Source of the DNA: Calothrix sp. NIES-4101
GTDB taxonomy: Bacteria; Cyanobacteriota; Cyanobacteriia; Cyanobacteriales; Nostocaceae
Reading direction: 5' to 3'
Assembly: GCA_004296455.1 (NCBI GenBank)
Contig: AP018280.1
Coordinates: forward strand, 2,914,001 to 2,978,000
Length of the DNA stretch: 64,000 nucleotides
The notes under the pieces were generated by a model. It was not told where the DNA came from and ran no database searches. It was given only the letters and a program-made list of their open reading frames with translations. Shown in pieces: positions 1-9,419 of the stretch (positions are counted from its first letter, which is position 1; every line of letters begins with the position of its first letter). The position numbers were made by a program, and so were the translations under genes.

Positions 1-177
1 TAAAAACGCTCCCAGATAAGATATTTACCTATTCCCATATTTCTAGCTCAAGTTTATTTTTCAAAACTGGAAACTCCAGCTTCTTCAAATGAGCTTGAGG
101 CTAACCACGCATAATCACAAAAATTATAAAAAGAACTGTTAGAATACGACCATACATCAAACTATACCCTTAACACC

Positions 178-417
178 ATGATTACTCAAATGATGGTTCA
201 GCCCTCATCCTGGGTAGAATCTGGAATTCAGATTAGCAAATTTAGAAACTTATATTTATTTAAATTTACCCCAGAACTACAATCGCGGCTTGATTGCCTT
301 ACTGAAAAGAAAAAAGCTGAGATGCTAACGTTGGAAGAAGAAGCCGAACTAATGGGTATATTGGAACTGGATCGCATTTTTACTTTGCTCAATGCTAAAG
401 TTATCGCCGAATCATGA
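178..417 (+). CDS. small hypothetical protein (79 aa)
   Basis: Short soluble protein with no signal peptide or membrane segment. The middle is rich in Glu, Lys and Leu (helical, around residues 40-65). I do not recognise a domain. Its TGA stop overlaps the ATG of the next frame (ATGA), which encodes the start of an HNH nuclease, so the two were probably an operon pair. In such pairs the small upstream gene commonly accompanies the nuclease, but whether it is an antitoxin-like partner is unknown. The start ATG has no strong Shine-Dalgarno. Confidence 0.55.
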   Translation: MITQMMVQPSSWVESGIQISKFRNLYLFKFTPELQSRLDCLTEKKKAEMLTLEEEAELMGILELDRIFTLLNAKVIAES

Positions 418-506
418 CGGTTAATGATGTAACCAGAAAAGTAGTCAGGGAAGGGGCAAAGTACCTGTGTGAATATTGCCACGCAATAATTGCTTTGTCA
501 AAATAG
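414..506 (+). pseudogene. truncated HNH endonuclease remnant
   Basis: Thirty codons beginning MTVNDVTRKVVREGAKYL, then CEYCH, then an abrupt unrelated end (AIIALSK) and TAG. The order Arg-Lys...Arg...Ala...CEYCH is the usual opening of small cyanobacterial HNH endonucleases, in which the CxxC is the first zinc pair. The second CxxC and the HNH catalytic core are absent, so this is a 5-prime remnant. It overlaps the upstream gene by four bases. The truncation point lies close to the end of the convergent dhaM gene, consistent with a deletion there. Confidence 0.6.
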
Positions 507-523
507 GCACAAATCTCTGATAA

Positions 524-3064
524 TCACCAATAATTAAATGTTGCCAACATTTCCCGCACTTTTGTGGCGGAATCTTGTTTAAGTGCTTCTGAGGCGATCG
601 CTTCGGCTTCGATTAAACTTAATCTAGTAATGGATTTTTTAAATCTTGGTATTGCTTGCGGGTTCAAACTCACGTCATCAATGCCAAAACCTAATAAGAT
701 TGGTGTGGCAATGGGGTCAGAACCGAGTTCCCCACACAAACTTACCGCAATTCCAGCTTTGTGTCCCGATTGTACTGTTTGCAATACCATTCTTAATACC
801 GCAGGATGGAGGGCATCGGCTAAACTGGCAACTTGGGGATTTGTGCGATCGCAAGCCATGACATACTGACTGAGGTCGTTAGTACCAATACTAAAAAAAT
901 CGACTTCGGTGGCAAGTTGATCGGCAATGGCGACTGCGGAAGGAACTTCCACCATGATTCCTACTTTGATGTTTTCGTCAAAGAATATTCTCCCTTGGCG
1001 AAGTTCATTTTTTACTTCTTCTAAAATGACTTTGGCTGCATGTAGTTCCCCAATTGTGGAAATCATGGGGAACATAATTTTAATTGTCCTACTGATACTA
1101 GCCCGTAAAATCGCCCGTAGTTGGATTTTAAATAATTCCTTGCGAGCCAAACAAAATCTAATTCCTCGCCACCCTAAAAATGGGTTATTTTCTGGTGGTA
1201 AATTTAAATATGGTGCGGGTTTATCGCCACCGACATCGAGAGTCCGAATCACGACAGGACGAGATTCTAATACTTGAGTAATCCCTTGATAAACTGCAAA
1301 TTGTTCTTCCTCACTGGGTGCTGTGGTTCGATCTAGATACAAAAATTCCGTACGCAACAATCCGACACCCTCCGCACCCATACTGACTGCAACTTGAGCA
1401 TCCGTAATCCCGCCAATATTCGCTAGGACTGTCATTTGCTTGCCGTCGGTAGTAATGGCTGCTCGGTGGGCATTTTCCCGCACCTTTTGTTGTGAGGTTT
1501 GCCATGCTTCCGATTCGGCTGCTAGGGCTGTAACTATATCTGCATTGGGTTCAATCCAAACATAACCCTTGTCACCATCAATCCCAATTACCGTCCCATC
1601 ATCAATCCGCAGAATCTCGTCAGGAATGCCAACAACTGCTGGTATTCCCAAACTCCGGGCAATAATGGCTGTGTGTGATGTTGAACTACCTGCTGTAGTA
1701 CAAATACCTAATACCTTACTCGTATCTAGTTGCGCCGTATCGGAAGGTGTAAGGTCTGTGGCAACTAAAATCGCTGGCTGAGTCAGATTGAGATGGGCAG
1801 CCGCAGTCCCCAGTAACAAACGTAACACACGCTGTCCTACGTCCAAAACATCAGCAGCACGCGATCGCAGGTAGGAATCGGAGTGGGTGCGGTATTGGTT
1901 GGAGAGTTCTTCGACTACGGCTTGCCAGGCGGAGGCAGCGTTGATATGTTCGACAAAAATATAATGTTGTAAGGCTTCCAGAATGATTGGGTCACCGAGA
2001 AATAATAAATGTGCATCAAATATTGCTGCTTCTGCGTCACCAATTTGAGTTGATGTTTGGGAAAGCAGGGTGGTAATTTCTTGGGCAGCAGAATTGAGGG
2101 CATCTTGCAAACATTGCCACTCATGGTTAGTATCTTCTACATAATATTGCGGTGATTTTAGGGTAGGGAGTTGATGTCGAATTACCGATACAACTGAATA
2201 GCGGTAAATAGGAGCGATCGCCACTCCTGGGGATGCGGGTATACCTTTGAGGGATGGGGCAGCAATGGATACTGGTGTTGTTTCCCTGGATATCTGGGGA
2301 ATTTCTTCGGGTATATAGATGGGGTTATCGCCTTCGCCAAAGTTATCTTCTACTAGGGCTTGTAATGCGGCTAAGGCAGCATCTGCATCAACTCCGGTGG
2401 CGGAAATTGCCAATTCATGCCCATGACGGACTCCGAGCATAGCGACTTGGTTAATACTATCGGCACGGACGTATTCTGTTTTCTTGGTAATATTTCTAAC
2501 TTTTACTTGAGCCAGGAAGCGAGCGGCTGTAGCGACAAATTGGGCTGCGGGACGGGCATGTAAGCCCATACGGTTACTAACAGCAAGATGGATTTCTTTT
2601 GTTTGTGATGTTACCGGTGTTGGTGCTGGTTCGCAACTACTCGTGACAGGCAAATTAATTCCTAACTGCGAAGCTTTGGCCATCAAAGCGCCGCGTGCTT
2701 CGGCAATTACCTGTTCAATATTACTACCAGCCGCAGCCGAAACAACAGCTGCGATCGCACCTTCAACTAATGGTGCTTCACAAAGGTGAATATTTTGGCG
2801 TTGTGCTTCCGTGAGAAATTCCAGTGCCATTTCTGCACTCATTAAAGCACTGCCCATATCCATTAAGACAACAACACCAGCATCGCTGTAAACAGATTCA
2901 ATTGCTTGATGAACCTGTATCACATCAGTTCCCAGTGGATTTTCGACATCATCAACACCACCAGCAACCGCGAGGGGAACAATACCTTGAACCATCTGCA
3001 CTGCGAGTTCCCGTACGCCTTCTGCTAGTCGCTTGCTGTGAGAAACAATGACAATTCCAACCAC
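524..3064 (-). CDS. dhaM: PTS fusion: DhaM EIIA domain - HPr - Enzyme I
   Basis: A single 846-residue protein joins three phosphotransfer modules. Residues 1-130 form the EIIA(Man)-like DhaM domain with phospho-His9 (VIVSHS). Residues about 156-245 are HPr with the LHARPA site (His169). From about 275 onward is a complete Enzyme I: the swivelling phospho-His in GSSTSHTAI, the PEP-binding segments GVGLLRTEF and FFSIGTNDLSQY, and the C-terminal CGELGSD cysteine. It should take phosphate from PEP through EI and HPr to the DhaM histidine and rephosphorylate ADP bound to DhaL. It is the last gene of dhaK-dhaL-dhaM. Multi-domain DhaM is known elsewhere, but PTS proteins are uncommon in cyanobacteria, so the operon may be acquired. 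Function is firm from the motifs. Confidence 0.95.
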   Translation of the reverse strand: MVGIVIVSHSKRLAEGVRELAVQMVQGIVPLAVAGGVDDVENPLGTDVIQVHQAIESVYSDAGVVVLMDMGSALMSAEMALEFLTEAQRQNIHLCEAPLVEGAIAAVVSAAAGSNIEQVIAEARGALMAKASQLGINLPVTSSCEPAPTPVTSQTKEIHLAVSNRMGLHARPAAQFVATAARFLAQVKVRNITKKTEYVRADSINQVAMLGVRHGHELAISATGVDADAALAALQALVEDNFGEGDNPIYIPEEIPQISRETTPVSIAAPSLKGIPASPGVAIAPIYRYSVVSVIRHQLPTLKSPQYYVEDTNHEWQCLQDALNSAAQEITTLLSQTSTQIGDAEAAIFDAHLLFLGDPIILEALQHYIFVEHINAASAWQAVVEELSNQYRTHSDSYLRSRAADVLDVGQRVLRLLLGTAAAHLNLTQPAILVATDLTPSDTAQLDTSKVLGICTTAGSSTSHTAIIARSLGIPAVVGIPDEILRIDDGTVIGIDGDKGYVWIEPNADIVTALAAESEAWQTSQQKVRENAHRAAITTDGKQMTVLANIGGITDAQVAVSMGAEGVGLLRTEFLYLDRTTAPSEEEQFAVYQGITQVLESRPVVIRTLDVGGDKPAPYLNLPPENNPFLGWRGIRFCLARKELFKIQLRAILRASISRTIKIMFPMISTIGELHAAKVILEEVKNELRQGRIFFDENIKVGIMVEVPSAVAIADQLATEVDFFSIGTNDLSQYVMACDRTNPQVASLADALHPAVLRMVLQTVQSGHKAGIAVSLCGELGSDPIATPILLGFGIDDVSLNPQAIPRFKKSITRLSLIEAEAIASEALKQDSATKVREMLATFNYW

Positions 3065-3190
3065 TGTTACGTTGTTAACCCCGACGCAAAGTTACATTCA
3101 AGCTAAATTATAGTTAATTTGTTAGTGGGTAATAGTTACTTGGTAATTAATTACTAACCATTAATGACTAACATTAACTATTCCCTATTT

Positions 3191-3811
3191 TTACAAACTT
3201 TCATACAAACACTTCAACATTAAGTAACATGAAGTTGCTCCAGGGTCTTGATGTCCGATGCTACGCTCGCCGAGATAACTAGCACGTCCTTTTTTTGCCT
3301 GCATGAGTGCTGTATCTTTCATTGCTTGTTCGGCGGCGACTAAGGCTTGCGCCATGGCATCGCGCATTTGTTTTCTTTCATCTACGGCTTTTTCAAATGC
3401 TGTCACGGCTGGAAAGAGTACATCCAGCATTGTTTTATCACCCAATTGGGTTTTCCCACGTTCAATGACACCATTTAAGCCGGCGCGGAGCATATCTAGC
3501 ATATCCTGTTCGTCGAGTTCTGAGCGATCGGCGACGGCAGAGCTAGCCCTTAAGAAAAAAGTCCCATACAAAGGGCCACTAGCACCACCAATACTAGAAA
3601 TTAGTGTCATACTGACTGCTTTTAAAATGCTACCAATATCCTTATTTGTAATAGTTGGTAATTGAATCAGTAATTTCTTAAAACCACGCTCCATATTAAT
3701 ACCATGATCCGCATCACCAATTGCTGCATCTAATTCCGTCAAATATTCTTTATTCTGTTCAATTTTGGTTGCAAATCGCTGCAACCACCGCAAAATTTGT
3801 TCTGTATTCAT
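3191..3811 (-). CDS. dhaL: dihydroxyacetone kinase subunit DhaL
   Basis: At 206 residues it matches the usual DhaL length. The nucleotide-binding signature GDADHG appears near residue 32-37, where aspartates hold the Mg-ADP, and a second conserved segment, GERSIGHQDPGATS, lies near the C terminus. In PTS-linked DHA kinases DhaL keeps ADP as a bound cofactor that DhaM re-phosphorylates, and passes phosphate to dihydroxyacetone held covalently on DhaK. It sits between dhaK and dhaM on the same strand with about 110-bp gaps, so the three are probably co-transcribed. Confidence 0.95.
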   Translation of the reverse strand: MNTEQILRWLQRFATKIEQNKEYLTELDAAIGDADHGINMERGFKKLLIQLPTITNKDIGSILKAVSMTLISSIGGASGPLYGTFFLRASSAVADRSELDEQDMLDMLRAGLNGVIERGKTQLGDKTMLDVLFPAVTAFEKAVDERKQMRDAMAQALVAAEQAMKDTALMQAKKGRASYLGERSIGHQDPGATSCYLMLKCLYESL

Positions 3812-3918
3812 ATAACTTATTGCAGTTATTAATTATTAGTTAATTAATGGGTGTTGCTGAATAGATATTGGTAAATAGGTATTGGGAATTACCAATTCAT
3901 CCTTGTTCCTTTCCCCGA

Positions 3919-4989
3919 TTAAACTCCCCAACGCCAAGTAGGAGTCTTAACAGGCGCATCCCACAACTCAATCATCTCATCATCTAATTTAAGTAAAGTT
4001 ATTGAGCAACCTTGCATCTCTAAGGAGGTAATATAGGAGCCAATTAAATTACGAACAATTTGGATTCCCCTGTTTTGGCAAATCTCCGCCAGCTTTCTAT
4101 AAACAATATAAAGTTCTGAAATCGGAGTTCCCCCCATACCATTGACAAAGGCTAAAATGCGATCGCCTCTTTGAAATGGTTGATTAATCAACTCACAATC
4201 AAACCATTTACCGTTATCCATATCCCACTCGCGCACGACACGGGTATATGCTGAATCTTCGAGAATAGATAAAGCTAACATTGATACCAACTCATTGGCT
4301 GGCATTAAATCCATCCGCTTTCTACCCGGTTCCCCGTGGATGCCAATACCCACTTCTATCTCATCTGCACCTAAAGCAAATGTTGGCGACATTCGCATCG
4401 GTACAGTACAGGAACTCAAGGCGATTCCCATGCTGCGTCCACTTAAATTTACCCGGCGACACAAATCTGCTACTTTCTGCAAACTATATCCCCTTTCTGC
4501 CGCCGCCCCACAAATTTTTTCGGCTAAAACTGTTGTTCCGACACCCCTTCTACCTTGGGTGTATATATCCCTCACCGCCACATCATCATCAATTAAAATA
4601 TTCAGTACCCGAATACCTTCAGAGTAGGCTAATTCCGTCGCCATCTCAAAATTCATCACATCGCCACTGTAGTTTTTGACGATATAAATAACACCAGCAC
4701 CACTATCAACTGCCTGTGCTGCTGCTAACATTTGGTCGGGGGTTGGTGACGTGAAAATCTGTCCAGGACAAGCTGCATCTAGCATACCCATGCCGACAAA
4801 CCCCGCGTGCATCGGCTCATGCCCGCTACCACCACCGGAAATAATTGCTACCTTTCCTGACTTCGGTGCATCTAGGCGGTGAATAAAAGTTGGGTCAAAA
4901 TTAATTTTGATTAAATCTGCATGGGCAGCTGCCATACCTTCGAGACTTTCGCGAACAAAGTCTTCCGGATTGTTAATCAGCTTCTTCAT
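3919..4989 (-). CDS. dhaK: dihydroxyacetone kinase subunit DhaK
   Basis: Binds dihydroxyacetone as a hemiaminal on a histidine. I place the start at 4989 ([10 protein letters not shown]), not at the longer in-frame start at 5034. From this start the substrate-binding His in GIHGEPG is residue 218, the same number as in E. coli DhaK, and a GGGAG Shine-Dalgarno lies just upstream. Other DhaK signatures are SGGGSGHEP (about 51-59), the IFTSPTP segment, [12 protein letters not shown], and the C-terminal [11 protein letters not shown]. The protein is 356 residues, normal for the family. It is the first gene of the operon. The 214-bp divergent spacer before the lipoprotein gene should hold its promoter. 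No DhaR-type regulator is visible. Confidence 0.95.
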   Translation of the reverse strand: MKKLINNPEDFVRESLEGMAAAHADLIKINFDPTFIHRLDAPKSGKVAIISGGGSGHEPMHAGFVGMGMLDAACPGQIFTSPTPDQMLAAAQAVDSGAGVIYIVKNYSGDVMNFEMATELAYSEGIRVLNILIDDDVAVRDIYTQGRRGVGTTVLAEKICGAAAERGYSLQKVADLCRRVNLSGRSMGIALSSCTVPMRMSPTFALGADEIEVGIGIHGEPGRKRMDLMPANELVSMLALSILEDSAYTRVVREWDMDNGKWFDCELINQPFQRGDRILAFVNGMGGTPISELYIVYRKLAEICQNRGIQIVRNLIGSYITSLEMQGCSITLLKLDDEMIELWDAPVKTPTWRWGV

Positions 4990-5202
4990 GATTCTGTCAC
5001 TCCCGGTTCCAAGGGTGTATATACCCCCAGTCACAGATTACCACGTCCAGAGTGGGCAGTGTTGTAGCTTACTTTTCCGTAGGTTGATTCGAGAAAGAAG
5101 TCCGAATCCAAAATTCAGGAGTCAAAATAGAAAGGAAGACTTAGTTGAATTGAGATTCTCCTAAGTCCCTTTCACAAGCAAAATTATTCATATTGTTGAT
5201 AT

Positions 5203-5721
5203 ATGGTTTCTTTTTCAATCCGCCTGTTGCTCGTAACTATTTTGGTGCTACCTTTTGTATTTGGATGTACTAATCCGATTAGTTTTGCTGTACCTAAAAA
5301 TTCTAACTCTGCCAATACTCAACCACGACTGCAATCAGGGCAAACTCAAGGTGTAAGTGGTACTGTTGTCCGTGTCACAGGTAATCAAATGCCGAGTGTT
5401 GGCGAAAACCGTCAACGAAGTAAACCACAACCTGTAAAAACCAACGTTTGGGTTTTTTCGGGACGCATCCCAGCTAAGGGAACTCGTGTATCTGTTACGG
5501 AAGCAAAACAAAATTTTAAGCTAGTCACTCAAGTGAAAACTGACAAAAATGGTAAGTTTTTTGTCAAATTACCTTCTGGTGAATATACCATTTTTGCTCA
5601 GTATGGGAATGATTTGTACTTAAATTCTTTCTTAGGCGATGGTAGTTTTAAATCTGTGCAAGTTAATGAAGGAAAGATTACAGAAACACGCCTAGTTAAT
5701 AGTGAAAATGCCTCTTTTTAA
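5203..5721 (+). CDS. lipoprotein with carboxypeptidase-regulatory-like domain
   Basis: The first 22 residues form a lipoprotein signal ending in the lipobox VFGC (Cys22). Residues about 95-165 resemble the carboxypeptidase regulatory-like / transthyretin-type beta-sandwich (NVWVFSGRIP, TDKNGKFFVKLPSGEYTIFAQY). Such domains are found in cell-surface proteins of unknown partner. It is divergent from dhaK and convergent with the SLH gene. No catalytic motif is visible; a structural or binding role in the outer membrane or periplasm is an inference. Confidence 0.75.
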   Translation: MVSFSIRLLLVTILVLPFVFGCTNPISFAVPKNSNSANTQPRLQSGQTQGVSGTVVRVTGNQMPSVGENRQRSKPQPVKTNVWVFSGRIPAKGTRVSVTEAKQNFKLVTQVKTDKNGKFFVKLPSGEYTIFAQYGNDLYLNSFLGDGSFKSVQVNEGKITETRLVNSENASF

Positions 5722-5739
5722 GCTCTGGAAATAGAGACA

Positions 5740-5764
5740 TAAAAACCGGGCTTTTACGCCCGGT
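5740..5764 (-). terminator. rho-independent terminator of the SLH gene
   Basis: Perfect 7-bp stem ACCGGGC/GCCCGGT with a 6-nt loop. On the minus strand it is followed by five T residues, so it ends the leftward transcript of the SLH gene. It also sits 20 bp after the rightward lipoprotein stop. Confidence 0.8.
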
Positions 5765-5802
5765 AACAAAATACTGAAAATATGGGCAAGCCCTAGAATA
5801 AA

Positions 5803-7971
5803 TTATTTTTTACCACCAGGTGTACGTCCACCTTCATCATTGCTACCACCGCGTGGTTGGGAGTTTCCTGGGTCGCACCCTTCAGCTCCGTTACCAATTC
5901 CTTGGTTACAATTACGTTTGGGTTTATTGTCATCATCGTCGTTGTCATCGGAACGCTGACCTTGCCCAGACATTTTATCATCATCTTCATCGTCATCCGA
6001 GCGCTGACTTTCCCCAGACATATCTATTTTTTGTTGAGTTTCATTTTGCTCAACAGCATATTGGGAAGAAATATCTGTAGCTTCCCCAGTGCTAACAAGA
6101 GCTTTATATATCAAAGCCGCAACTTCAGCACGGGTGGCAACTTTATCTACATTCAGAGTTGCAACATTGGGATAATTGACAATAATACCTCTTTGAGTCA
6201 AAGCTGCGATCGCATTTCGCACGTCACTACGAATTGTTGTTGCATCGCTATAGGTATTCAATATGGCTTCAGTAGAGCCAGTAACAGTGTAGTTCAAACC
6301 ACGTGCGATCGCGAGTAGGGTTTCTAAACGTGATAGCTGGGCTGTCGGCTGAAATTTAGTCCCAGAAGTTGTTAAAAAGCCAGTTTGATGAGCTTCACGG
6401 ATGGCATTAAATGCCCAGTATCCCTGGGAAACATCTGTGAATTTTACTTCATTGCGAATTTTGGCTTTGGTAAAGGCTTGGGCAATCATCGCCGCAAACT
6501 GGGCACGAGTTACCTGTTCGTCGGGACGGAAATTACCATCGGGGAATCCTTCAAGAATTTCCATTGCTGCTAATTCAGCAATAAAATCTTTTGCCCAATG
6601 ATTGACGGATACGTCAGAGAATTGGACTTGAACACCGTTGGCGACACCGACTTCCCGGTAAGCCATCAACATTTGCCCAACATCATAAGCTGAAGTCTCA
6701 TCGTCACTGACTTCGTTGATTGGCACTAATTGGTTTGGTGTTGCTTTGAGGGCAGCAGCTAGGTTAGAACCAAAAGCACTCATTGATTTCTGAACTAATG
6801 CGTACTCTCCTTTGGTAAAAGATGTGGGATAGACGCTACTAGCAAAGGCTGACATGCCTTGAACTTGGAATTGGCTAACTTGAATTTCCCGGGAATTACT
6901 GATAAAGCTGACGCGTTGGTTACTAACTTGGGTAAAGTAGTCGTACGTGGTGCTACCGGAGTCAACTTTGCCATCGAAGTCAGCATCTAAGCCATAAATA
7001 GTACGTACAACTTTGTATTCATTGGGCTTTGCGGATAATACCAAGTTCACAGCGCTATTTGCCGACAAACATTCAAATTCACTGTAGCCCAGAAACCGAT
7101 TTTGGGTATCGTACAAGCGAACAACAATTCTATCGCCAGCTTTCAAGCCCTTCGCAAATTTGGCTTTTTGCTTGATTTTGTATTTGTAATCACCAAAAAA
7201 ACGCTCTTTAGCATATCCTTTGCCACGTTTTGCTTTCACCGAAATCCGCGCAATAATCTCCTCAGAGAAATTCCCTGCTGGTTGTAAAATTCCCAGGGTA
7301 AAGCCAGGTTTTTTGCTCTTGCTATCAACTGTAACGGTACGATTTGCGGCAACAGTTTGTACTGTGCCCATTTTTACTTCTTCACTACTACTGCTTGTAG
7401 TCCGAGCCGACAAAACCTCACTACGACGTTGAATAGTGCTTCTGCTAGTAATTTGTTGCCTGGTACTTTGGATTTTCCGCATGGTTGCAGTTAGGGTTTG
7501 ACTCGAACTTTCGTCAATTTTGGCAACAGTACCAGTTTCGTCTGTGCGGTAAGCCCAGGTTTGCTCACTACCAGCAACAATTACTTGCCAACCAGGAACC
7601 AATGCTTGTGTACAGCTTGCATTTGATTTTAGACCCAAGCAGCCATCTGACCAAGTTATTTTTTCTGCTTTGAGGATACGCAGAGATGACATCTCTACAT
7701 TTGTACGTTCTGTAACATCTTTGAAAATCGATGCTTTGACTGCTTCTGGTAAATTTTCAGTTGTTGATTGGTTGGCTTCTTCGTCAACCATATCCTGGGC
7801 AACTAGTGGGAAATTTTGAGTATTTTGAGTATTATTTAGCTTTTCTTCAATACTGGTAGGCAACCCTGATGCTGCAAAAGCCGAAGCCATCGGTGAAACC
7901 ATTGCTACATAGGCAGTTGCAAAAATTACTTTACCGAAGGAAGTCAATAGATTTTGATTTTGCTTGCTCAT
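5803..7971 (-). CDS. exported S-layer homology (SLH) domain protein
   Basis: A 722-residue protein. A signal peptide covers residues 1 to about 34 (ASAFA-A). Near 107-145 is a small domain with WSDGCLGL, a second Cys and VPGWQV that recurs in cyanobacterial SLH proteins. Three SLH repeats run from about 451 to 625 (FSDVSVNHWA, FTDVSQGYWA and a weaker third with YSDATTIRSDV) and would bind peptidoglycan-linked polymers. The tail is a very acidic duplicated segment (MSGESQRSDDDEDDDK, then MSGQGQRSDDNDDDDN) followed by a Cys/Gly-rich end, a plausible cation-binding region. There is no OprB-type porin barrel, unlike many cyanobacterial SLH proteins. Likely an envelope-anchored surface protein. 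Confidence 0.85.
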   Translation of the reverse strand: MSKQNQNLLTSFGKVIFATAYVAMVSPMASAFAASGLPTSIEEKLNNTQNTQNFPLVAQDMVDEEANQSTTENLPEAVKASIFKDVTERTNVEMSSLRILKAEKITWSDGCLGLKSNASCTQALVPGWQVIVAGSEQTWAYRTDETGTVAKIDESSSQTLTATMRKIQSTRQQITSRSTIQRRSEVLSARTTSSSSEEVKMGTVQTVAANRTVTVDSKSKKPGFTLGILQPAGNFSEEIIARISVKAKRGKGYAKERFFGDYKYKIKQKAKFAKGLKAGDRIVVRLYDTQNRFLGYSEFECLSANSAVNLVLSAKPNEYKVVRTIYGLDADFDGKVDSGSTTYDYFTQVSNQRVSFISNSREIQVSQFQVQGMSAFASSVYPTSFTKGEYALVQKSMSAFGSNLAAALKATPNQLVPINEVSDDETSAYDVGQMLMAYREVGVANGVQVQFSDVSVNHWAKDFIAELAAMEILEGFPDGNFRPDEQVTRAQFAAMIAQAFTKAKIRNEVKFTDVSQGYWAFNAIREAHQTGFLTTSGTKFQPTAQLSRLETLLAIARGLNYTVTGSTEAILNTYSDATTIRSDVRNAIAALTQRGIIVNYPNVATLNVDKVATRAEVAALIYKALVSTGEATDISSQYAVEQNETQQKIDMSGESQRSDDDEDDDKMSGQGQRSDDNDDDDNKPKRNCNQGIGNGAEGCDPGNSQPRGGSNDEGGRTPGGKK

Positions 7972-8399
7972 CTTAATACCAGTCCAGCCGAGTAAACAGT
8001 TTATAAAGCAAATAATGTGCTTCTGGGCTTAGTAATCCCGGATGAGCTAGAAAATAAACAAAAAATGCATATCCTTAATGAAATTTTTACAATTTGCGCG
8101 ATCGCACGGAGTTATTTCATGTGCAGTTAATGAATGCTGACACAAGACTTAAGAGACGCGGGGACGCGGAGAAATTTTAATCGTAAGTGACTAGACAAAC
8201 ATAAATATTACCGGGTTTTGGTTGACATCATCATTTGATATTTACTAGGAGCCAACTTATACAACTGTTGCCACTCTAAACGACGGTAGTTGCTAAAGGC
8301 TGAAAAATGCGATCGCTAAATCAGTACCTAAACCCGGTAAGTGGAAATTTTTGCCTATCTCAGGTAAATGACTCAATTGCAACGCCAAAAAAACCCACC
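7972..8399. other. intergenic region with long-range inverted repeat
   Basis: No gene seen. It holds an exact 11-bp inverted repeat, TTACCGGGTTT at 8208-8218 and its complement at 8330-8340, 111 bp apart, and a short GACGCGG duplication near 8156. The upstream part should carry the SLH gene promoter. Confidence 0.5.
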
Positions 8400-8831
8400 T
8401 TAGCGCCGATTTAATTCTTGCAACCACACATCTAAATCTCTCAATCTTTGCGTTGTCACCCTGGCATAACAACTAATTCTGGTTGGAGGTTCCAGACTCC
8501 CACCTTCGTACATTTTACTTTCAAATGCACAGGCACTATCGCGATATTTCATCCAGTTTTCATGGGATGTAATTAGACGTTTCTTTTGAGTTCCCCCTAA
8601 TTTAGCTTGCAATTGTTTATACACTGAAAGTAATTTTTTATCTGCTTCTCGGTAGGCGATTCTACCACATTCAATAGTATCTCGCGTTGTCTGAGGGTCT
8701 TTACAATTAGGTGGGGGTAAGGTTTGTGGAACTGGCTTGGGAGTATTTTGCGCCAAATTTGGTGTTGTATTAGTTCCCCATATCAACAATCCATTTAGTA
8801 ATAATAAGGATATCTGTAAGTATAATTTCAT
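8400..8831 (-). CDS. LprI-like (DUF1311) exported protein
   Basis: A 143-residue protein with an N-terminal signal peptide (hydrophobic 6-20, cleavage near residue 27). The mature part has the LprI/DUF1311 pattern: paired cysteines in NCKDPQTTRDTIECG, the helix YREADKKLLSVYKQL, the W-x-x-YRDSAC segment and a further cysteine near RISCYA. The family includes a lysozyme-inhibitor lipoprotein of mycobacteria, but most members are uncharacterised. The spacer on its 5-prime side runs to terC, transcribed in the opposite direction. Confidence 0.75.
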   Translation of the reverse strand: MKLYLQISLLLLNGLLIWGTNTTPNLAQNTPKPVPQTLPPPNCKDPQTTRDTIECGRIAYREADKKLLSVYKQLQAKLGGTQKKRLITSHENWMKYRDSACAFESKMYEGGSLEPPTRISCYARVTTQRLRDLDVWLQELNRR

Positions 8832-9419
8832 CTCTCACTCCTCACCTTATTGGTGCGATCGCTTGGCGTATTCCAATCGTACTGAATGTATCTCTAATTA
8901 TTATTAATGATAATATAGTTAGTTTAGTTACATATTTAATTACAGTAAATACATAGTTTACACTCCAGATGCAATCACACAAAGTCGTCCAATTACCTGA
9001 AAAACAGTTAATTTTGTCTTAAAAAGATGATTTTATTATGAAAAGAAAATCAGCTATTTTGAGTTACTTTTTATACTTTAAATTGAATTTAGGTTGATTG
9101 AGAACATCCCAGCGTGAGACATTTGTTTAGAAAAATTTAAGAATTCGGGGATAGAGTATCACTAATCACTCATCGCCGCTTGGGTTGAAAACCGTATTTT
9201 GTAAATATCCAGCCACAAGTTAAGCTTGATTAAGGTAGAAAAATATGACCTCTAGCCTTGAGCTATCAGTAGTCAGCTTTTTCAAACTTTTATCTGAGTA
9301 AGTATCAGAGTTTTTAAGCTTGTCTTAATAACCTTGGTAACTGCTGTACTTTTATATTAATGTCGCTTAATGTCGCTATTTTGGTTAATTTTTAATTTTT
9401 GCAGTCAGAGAATACGGGA
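8832..9419. other. 588-bp divergent intergenic region before terC
   Basis: AT-rich spacer between the LprI-like gene and the TerC gene. TerC-family genes are often preceded by the yybP-ykoY manganese riboswitch, so I looked for its conserved core and did not see it. No ORF or clear hairpin terminator was found. Confidence 0.4.

Noticed and set aside
8208-8340. Miniature inverted-repeat transposon
   Set aside because: The 11-bp inverted repeats lack target-site duplications and a second genomic copy in the window.
9100-9419. Possible yybP-ykoY manganese riboswitch before the TerC gene
   Set aside because: TerC genes often have one, but I could not find its conserved core in the leader.
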